Assembly (NCBI GenBank): GCA_963974125.1
Contig: CAXBCH010000011.1
Location: 1-64,000, forward strand
DNA from: Haliea sp963974125
Lineage (GTDB): Bacteria; Pseudomonadota; Gammaproteobacteria; Pseudomonadales; Halieaceae
DNA: 64,000 nt
Direction: 5' to 3'
Made by a program: the position numbers and the translations under genes. Shown here one piece after another: positions 59,912 to 64,000 of this stretch. Within the stretch, counting starts at the first letter, position 1, and the number at the start of each line of letters is the position of its first letter. The notes beneath the pieces are model-generated. The model searched no databases and was not told the DNA's origin. It saw nothing but the letters and a program-made list of their open reading frames with translations.

Positions 59912-61645
59912 CTACTCCGCGCTATATACGGTCTTGCCGTCGACGATCGTGGTTAACACGCGGGCCGTGTGGATGGCATGGGGGGCCATCTCGAACAGGT
60001 TGTCGCTGAGCACCACCAGGTCCGCCTGCTTGCCCACCTGCAGGGAACCAATCTGGTCCTCCAGTCCCAGCTGCCAGGCGGCATCCAGGGTATAGCCGCG
60101 AATTGCCTGCTCCAGGGTGATGATCTCGCTGGCGAGGGGCTGCGGCTTGAAATCCGGATCCCCCGCCGGGCGCCGGGTCATGCCCATCTCGATATTGAAC
60201 AGCGGGTTGAGGCCGTCGAGGCCGATCCAGCTGGCCGGGTAGTCACTGCCCAGGGTAATGCGGGCGCCGCCGGCAGCGATGGAGCGCAGTGGGTAGTGCT
60301 GCTGCAGACGCTCCTCGCCGAGGAATTCCTGCGCGATATCGTCGTAGACGAACCAGGTCGGTGTTGACTGGGCGACGACATCCAGCGCACCGAAACGCGG
60401 GACATCCGCGGGGTTGACGATCTGCACATGGCAGAGGGTAAAACGGGAGCGGGTTTCCGGGTGTGCGAGCCGCGCCGCCTCCACCGCATCCAGGCCCAGG
60501 CGCACGGCGCCGTCTCCCAGTGCATGCAGGTGGACATCGATATTGTCGCCGGCCGCGCGGGCGATGGCCGCTTTCGCGTCAGCGGCGGGCACCAGCGGTT
60601 GCGCGAGGTGCCCCTCCGGTTTCCGGTAGGGTTCCAGCATGAAGGCGGTTTGCGCCTCCACCGTGCCATCCAGGGAGATTTTCAGGGTGCGCAGGTCGAA
60701 GAACTCGGAGTGGAAACGCTGCTGCAGGCGCGCGAGGTCGGTCGGCGCTGAAGCGAGTTTGGCCGCGGTATTGACATAGAGCGAGCCCACCACCCGCAGC
60801 GGCAACCGGCCCTCGGCCACCAGGCGATCGAACAGGGCCAGGGTTTCCTCGCCACCTTCGATCATCCCGGCTTCAAAGGCGGCGGTAATCCCCAGCGCCG
60901 ACAGGGTACCCAGAAACTGGTCGGCACCCGCCTCCAGGCTGGCTGCCGTGGTCACACCCAGTTTTTCACTGACCCAGGCAAAGGCAGCACCTTCGATCAG
61001 CCAGCCGGTCGGTGTGCCGTCGGGATAACGCTTGTAGTAGTGCACGCCGGGCACCGGGTCCGGGCTGTCAGCGGTCAGCCCTACCATTTCCATGGCCTTG
61101 CTGTTGATCCAGGCCGAATGGAAACCCTCGTCAAAAATCATCGCCGGCCGGTCTGGCACCGCCCGGTCCAGCTCTGCCGCGGTAGGCCCCAGGTCACCAA
61201 ACGCCGCACCCAGAAAGCCGGTCCCGATCACCGGGTTCTGCTCCGGATAGGCTGCCGCGTGCTCGGCAATTGCGGCAACCAGCTGCTCCGGACTCATGCC
61301 GGGCCCGAGGGCGGCGGCAAAGACGTAGGGGATGGTTTCGCCGATGTGCATGTGGGTGTCGATAAAGCCCGGCAGCACGAATTTCCCGTCGAGGTCTGTC
61401 TGCCGGGTGGCGTCTACGAGGTGGGGCCGGGCACCGGCGTAGTCGCCGACATAGACGATCGTGTCGCCGGCCATGGCGATGGTATCCGCCCAGGGCTGAT
61501 CCGGGTTCAGGGTATAAATGCGGCCGTTGTGCAGCAGCTGGTCAGCCGGTTGGGCTGCCAGCGCGGCTGCCGGCAACAGCAGGCCCAGGACCAGGACCAG
61601 GAGGCAGCGCTGCCAGCGGGTAACGAGGAAAGATAGCGACGCCAT
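59912..61645 (-). CDS. exported amidohydrolase (YtcJ/amidohydrolase-3 type)
   Basis: A 577-residue metal-dependent hydrolase with an N-terminal signal peptide or anchor (LVLGLLLPAAALAA). The HMH metal motif is in GFIDTHMHIGE near residue 90, and the later HLHALGD and ITLGSDYPA motifs supply further ligands. The C-terminal TIVDGKTVYS is typical. The ATG at 61645 has GGAG six bases upstream; an in-frame ATG four codons earlier lacks one. It follows the hydantoinase-type genes on the same strand, so a cyclic amide or imide substrate is plausible. Confidence 0.87.
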   Translation of the reverse strand: MASLSFLVTRWQRCLLVLVLGLLLPAAALAAQPADQLLHNGRIYTLNPDQPWADTIAMAGDTIVYVGDYAGARPHLVDATRQTDLDGKFVLPGFIDTHMHIGETIPYVFAAALGPGMSPEQLVAAIAEHAAAYPEQNPVIGTGFLGAAFGDLGPTAAELDRAVPDRPAMIFDEGFHSAWINSKAMEMVGLTADSPDPVPGVHYYKRYPDGTPTGWLIEGAAFAWVSEKLGVTTAASLEAGADQFLGTLSALGITAAFEAGMIEGGEETLALFDRLVAEGRLPLRVVGSLYVNTAAKLASAPTDLARLQQRFHSEFFDLRTLKISLDGTVEAQTAFMLEPYRKPEGHLAQPLVPAADAKAAIARAAGDNIDVHLHALGDGAVRLGLDAVEAARLAHPETRSRFTLCHVQIVNPADVPRFGALDVVAQSTPTWFVYDDIAQEFLGEERLQQHYPLRSIAAGGARITLGSDYPASWIGLDGLNPLFNIEMGMTRRPAGDPDFKPQPLASEIITLEQAIRGYTLDAAWQLGLEDQIGSLQVGKQADLVVLSDNLFEMAPHAIHTARVLTTIVDGKTVYSAE

Positions 61646-61743
61646 CGGTTTCTCCATTGCATGCGTGCCTGGGCACGGACGCCTGCCAATCTCGCAGACC
61701 GCTCCCGCGGGGACAATACCCCCACGGGGTAAGACCGGCCCAA

Positions 61744-63615
61744 CTAGCGAGCGGCAGTGAAGGTCGGTGCCACCGGTGCCGGCAGGTGCGTTTCCTGCTC
61801 GCAGCGCTCGCGCAGCTCCTCGATACTGCCACCGCGGTTGAACAGCGGGATATCCTCGCCGCGGGCGGCAACGCGCTCCGCCCGCAACGCCGCCGTGGCC
61901 GCGCTGTCGACACTGCCATCGGCCGCGATCACCACGCCATAGCGCTGCGCGCCCTCTGCGGTCACCAGCCGGCGCTGGACATCCCGGCGCACCAGCTCCG
62001 GATCGCGCTGATAGGGATCGCCCCAGCCGCCGCCACCCCAGGTATTGAAGTACAGCAGGTCGCCCTTCCTGACCTTGATCCCCTCCTTCTTCGCCGGCAG
62101 CCACTCCTCGCTGCCGTCTGTCCGGACAATGCGCTTGGTCGAGCGCATGCCGGTCTCGCCGCCCAGCACACCCCAGGGGTAGGTCAGCCAACGCTCGTCG
62201 TGGATACCGATCTCGCCGTCGGCCAGGAAGCGATAGGCCACGCTGAGACCGTTGCCGCCCCGGTGCAGGCCGGCGCCGCCGGAGTCGGGGATGGTGGCAT
62301 AGCGCTCGATGCGCAGCGGGAAATAGCTCTCGATAAACTCGTTGGGGACATTGGTGAAGCCCGGCCACAGGGAATGGCCGTCGGGGCCGTCGCCCACGGG
62401 CCTGCCGGGTATGCCGCCAAAACCGATCTGGAACAGCTGGAACCACTCGCCGTCGTCCTTGTAGCCGGAATAGAACAGGTGCGGCGAGTCGGAGAAGCCG
62501 GCAGCGTTAAGCATCATCTCCGGTGCACCCATGCCCAGCAGCGCGCCGAGCAGGTCGAAGATCCGCCCCAGGGCGTGAGTACGCCCGGACAGGGCTGCCG
62601 GGAACTTCGGCTTCAGCAGGGTACCCGCGGGAATGCGTACATCCACCAGGTCGTAGAAGCCGTCGTTGAACACGATCTGCGGGTCCACCACGTTGATGGT
62701 GAAGGAGCCGAAGAACATCTTGAACATGTCCTCGTTGAGGAAAAAGTTCACCGAGCTCTGGGCCTGGGGGTCAGTACCGTCGAAATCGAAGATCGCCTTC
62801 GAGCCCTCGCGCCACATGCGGCACTTGATCCGGTAGGGACCCATGCCCATGCCGTCGTCGCAAAGATAGTCCTCGAACTCGCGCGGCTCCTCGGGGATGA
62901 ACATTTCGATGATGTGCTTCATCGCCGCGTGATTGCGTTCCAGCATCACATCCATGGTGGAGAACAGCACATCGTCGCCGAAGCGCTGGGCCAGTTCGAC
63001 GCAGCGGCGCGCGGCCGTGTTGCAGGCCGCGATCAGGGCGTTGAGGTCAAAGCGGTTCCACTGCGGGGTACGCACGTTGTGCAGGATCAGTTCGAGAATG
63101 TCTTCCTGCAGCACGCCCTTCTTGTACAGCTTGATCGGCGGTATGCGGATACCCTCCTGGAAAATGGAGGTGGCCTCGATGGGAATGGAGCCCGGCACCA
63201 TGCCGCCATTGTCGGACATGTGGCCGAACATGGCGGACCAGGCGATATGGCGGCCGTCCTTGAACACCGGCACCAGCACCACCCAGTCCGGCAGGTGCGA
63301 CACCGCCGCATTGCACATGTAGGGGTCGTTGGTGAGGATGATGTCCCCTTCCTCAATGTCCGCATCGTAAGCCTGCAGGAAGGGTCCGATGAAGGAGCCG
63401 AACTGGCCCACCACCATCTTGCCCTCGCGGTTGGCGATCATCGGGAAGCAGTCGCCCTGCTCGCGGATACCCGGCGACATGGCGGTGCGGAACAGCACCG
63501 CGTCCATCTCCTCGCGGGCATTGCGCAGGGCGTTTTCGATGATATCGACGGTGACGCCGTCAACGTCCACAGTCTGCAGGGGCTGCTCGTTGCTCTGGAT
63601 GATTCTCGCGCTCAT
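61744..63615 (-). CDS. hydantoinase B/oxoprolinase family protein
   Basis: A 623-residue HyuB-type subunit: ENALRNAREEMDAVLFRTAMSPGIREQGDCFPMI at the N-terminus (in parts), GDIILTNDPYMCNAAVSHLPDWVV near 80-100, and DSGGAGLHRGGNGL and GGGGWGDPYQRDP at the C-terminus. With the HyuA subunit it would hydrolyse 5-oxoproline, hydantoins or similar with ATP. It starts 11 bp after the hyuA stop and precedes the amidohydrolase. Confidence 0.92.
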   Translation of the reverse strand: MSARIIQSNEQPLQTVDVDGVTVDIIENALRNAREEMDAVLFRTAMSPGIREQGDCFPMIANREGKMVVGQFGSFIGPFLQAYDADIEEGDIILTNDPYMCNAAVSHLPDWVVLVPVFKDGRHIAWSAMFGHMSDNGGMVPGSIPIEATSIFQEGIRIPPIKLYKKGVLQEDILELILHNVRTPQWNRFDLNALIAACNTAARRCVELAQRFGDDVLFSTMDVMLERNHAAMKHIIEMFIPEEPREFEDYLCDDGMGMGPYRIKCRMWREGSKAIFDFDGTDPQAQSSVNFFLNEDMFKMFFGSFTINVVDPQIVFNDGFYDLVDVRIPAGTLLKPKFPAALSGRTHALGRIFDLLGALLGMGAPEMMLNAAGFSDSPHLFYSGYKDDGEWFQLFQIGFGGIPGRPVGDGPDGHSLWPGFTNVPNEFIESYFPLRIERYATIPDSGGAGLHRGGNGLSVAYRFLADGEIGIHDERWLTYPWGVLGGETGMRSTKRIVRTDGSEEWLPAKKEGIKVRKGDLLYFNTWGGGGWGDPYQRDPELVRRDVQRRLVTAEGAQRYGVVIAADGSVDSAATAALRAERVAARGEDIPLFNRGGSIEELRERCEQETHLPAPVAPTFTAAR

Positions 63616-63626
63616 GCTGCTTCCCC

Positions 63627-64000
63627 TCAGGCCAGTGGATTGATCAACAGGTTGCCGACCGCGTCCACCCGGGCCTCGTAGCCGGGCAGGATCACGGTGG
63701 TGGAGTCCATCTCGCTGACGATGGCCGGACCCGGCACCACCAGGCCCTCGTGCAATTTTCCGCGGTCATAGATGCTGCAGTCGTGCCAGCTGCCGTCGTG
63801 GTAAAAACGGCTTTCGTGGATGCGGCACTGCTCCAGAGTGGTGCCGGCAGCGCCCGTCTGCAGCTCGGCGATGGCCGCGGACCGGGCCTTGGCCACGGCA
63901 CGGATCATCAGCACCTCGTGGCCGTCGCCGAGCTTGAAGGTAAACAACTGCTCGTGTTCGGCGTCGAAGGCGTCGGTCAGCAGGGCCACGCCCTTCTCGC
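63627..64000 (-). CDS. hydantoinase A/oxoprolinase family protein, C-terminal part
   Basis: The C-terminal 124 codons of a HyuA-type subunit; the frame stays open to the window edge, so the gene continues to the right. Visible blocks are a region after FDAEHEQLFTF and the typical GPAIVSEMDSTTVILPGYEARVD (in parts) followed by a short tail. It forms an enzyme with the HyuB subunit 11 bp downstream. The internal GTG at 63989 is not the true start. Confidence 0.85.
   Translation of the reverse strand, partial: EKGVALLTDAFDAEHEQLFTFKLGDGHEVLMIRAVAKARSAAIAELQTGAAGTTLEQCRIHESRFYHDGSWHDCSIYDRGKLHEGLVVPGPAIVSEMDSTTVILPGYEARVDAVGNLLINPLA

Noticed and set aside
61657..63681. 674-codon plus-strand frame opposite the hydantoinase B gene
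   Set aside because: It is antisense to conserved HyuB motifs and has no domain or ribosome site.
1..64000. CRISPR arrays, tRNA or rRNA genes, transposases
   Set aside because: No regularly spaced repeats, cloverleaf-like segments, ribosomal RNA stretches or transposase motifs were recognised by eye.

Overview
The window looks like chromosome of a GC-rich marine gammaproteobacterium. Halieaceae/OM60-NOR5-like is an inference from gene content: large TonB receptors, FadE, acyclic-terpene genes, B12 salvage and Shewanella-like families. About 51 protein-coding genes are supported, mostly tightly packed and with several 4-bp stop/start overlaps. No rRNA, tRNA, transposase or CRISPR array was seen. 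Only one gene-free stretch exceeds 300 bases (22918-23297), and it holds a promoter and a cobalamin riboswitch.

Layout. (1) 1-8012 is a visibly less GC-rich block with two divergent transcription units. Leftward run SDR, TonB receptor and a glutamine-synthetase-like ligase. Rightward run a GMC oxidoreductase, an ethanolamine-type permease and a class I amidotransferase-like hydrolase. Together they suggest gamma-glutamylation-dependent catabolism of ethanolamine or another amino alcohol. The ligase loses family resemblance at about base 60, next to a terminator-like hairpin, so the block may end in a recombination junction. (2) 8081-16765: indolepyruvate oxidoreductase with a divergent Lrp regulator, a DUF1214/sulfotransferase pair, a creatininase-family hydrolase and a serine hydrolase. 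(3) 16851-19714 is the most interesting region: a split borosin RiPP locus. It has a 67-residue precursor with a LigA-like binding domain, a TPR/GGDEF diguanylate cyclase just behind it, and a convergent SonM-like backbone N-methyltransferase. (4) 19753-22917: DAHP synthase, MocA, XdhC, DUF501. (5) 23009-28477: promoter, cobalamin riboswitch and btuB-cobO-btuC-btuD-btuF, a B12 uptake and adenosylation operon.

(6) 28474-36075: Yip1 protein, a gluzincin metallopeptidase coupled to a CxxC/membrane thiol protein, a lytic transglycosylase and a TonB receptor. (7) 36108-44623: PhzF, SstT, tandem YdcZ-type membrane proteins, a two-subunit molybdenum hydroxylase and a P-type cation ATPase. (8) 44721-47056: a GC-rich tandem repeat, O-acetylhomoserine sulfhydrylase and a DUF2971 protein. 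(9) 47100-56742: atuA-atuC-atuE-atuF (geranyl-CoA carboxylase arm of acyclic terpene degradation), with an AraC regulator and FadE. (10) 56971-64000: Fe superoxide dismutase, an Lrp regulator divergent from a class V aminotransferase-like enzyme, a secreted amidohydrolase, and hydantoinase/oxoprolinase subunits B and A (A runs off the window).

The genes work in local modules. B12 uptake is switched by its riboswitch. Lrp-type regulators sit divergent to amino-acid enzymes. XdhC/MocA could mature the molybdenum hydroxylase encoded 17 kb away. The borosin locus appears to link a backbone-methylated peptide with cyclic-di-GMP signalling, although that link is inferred only from gene order.
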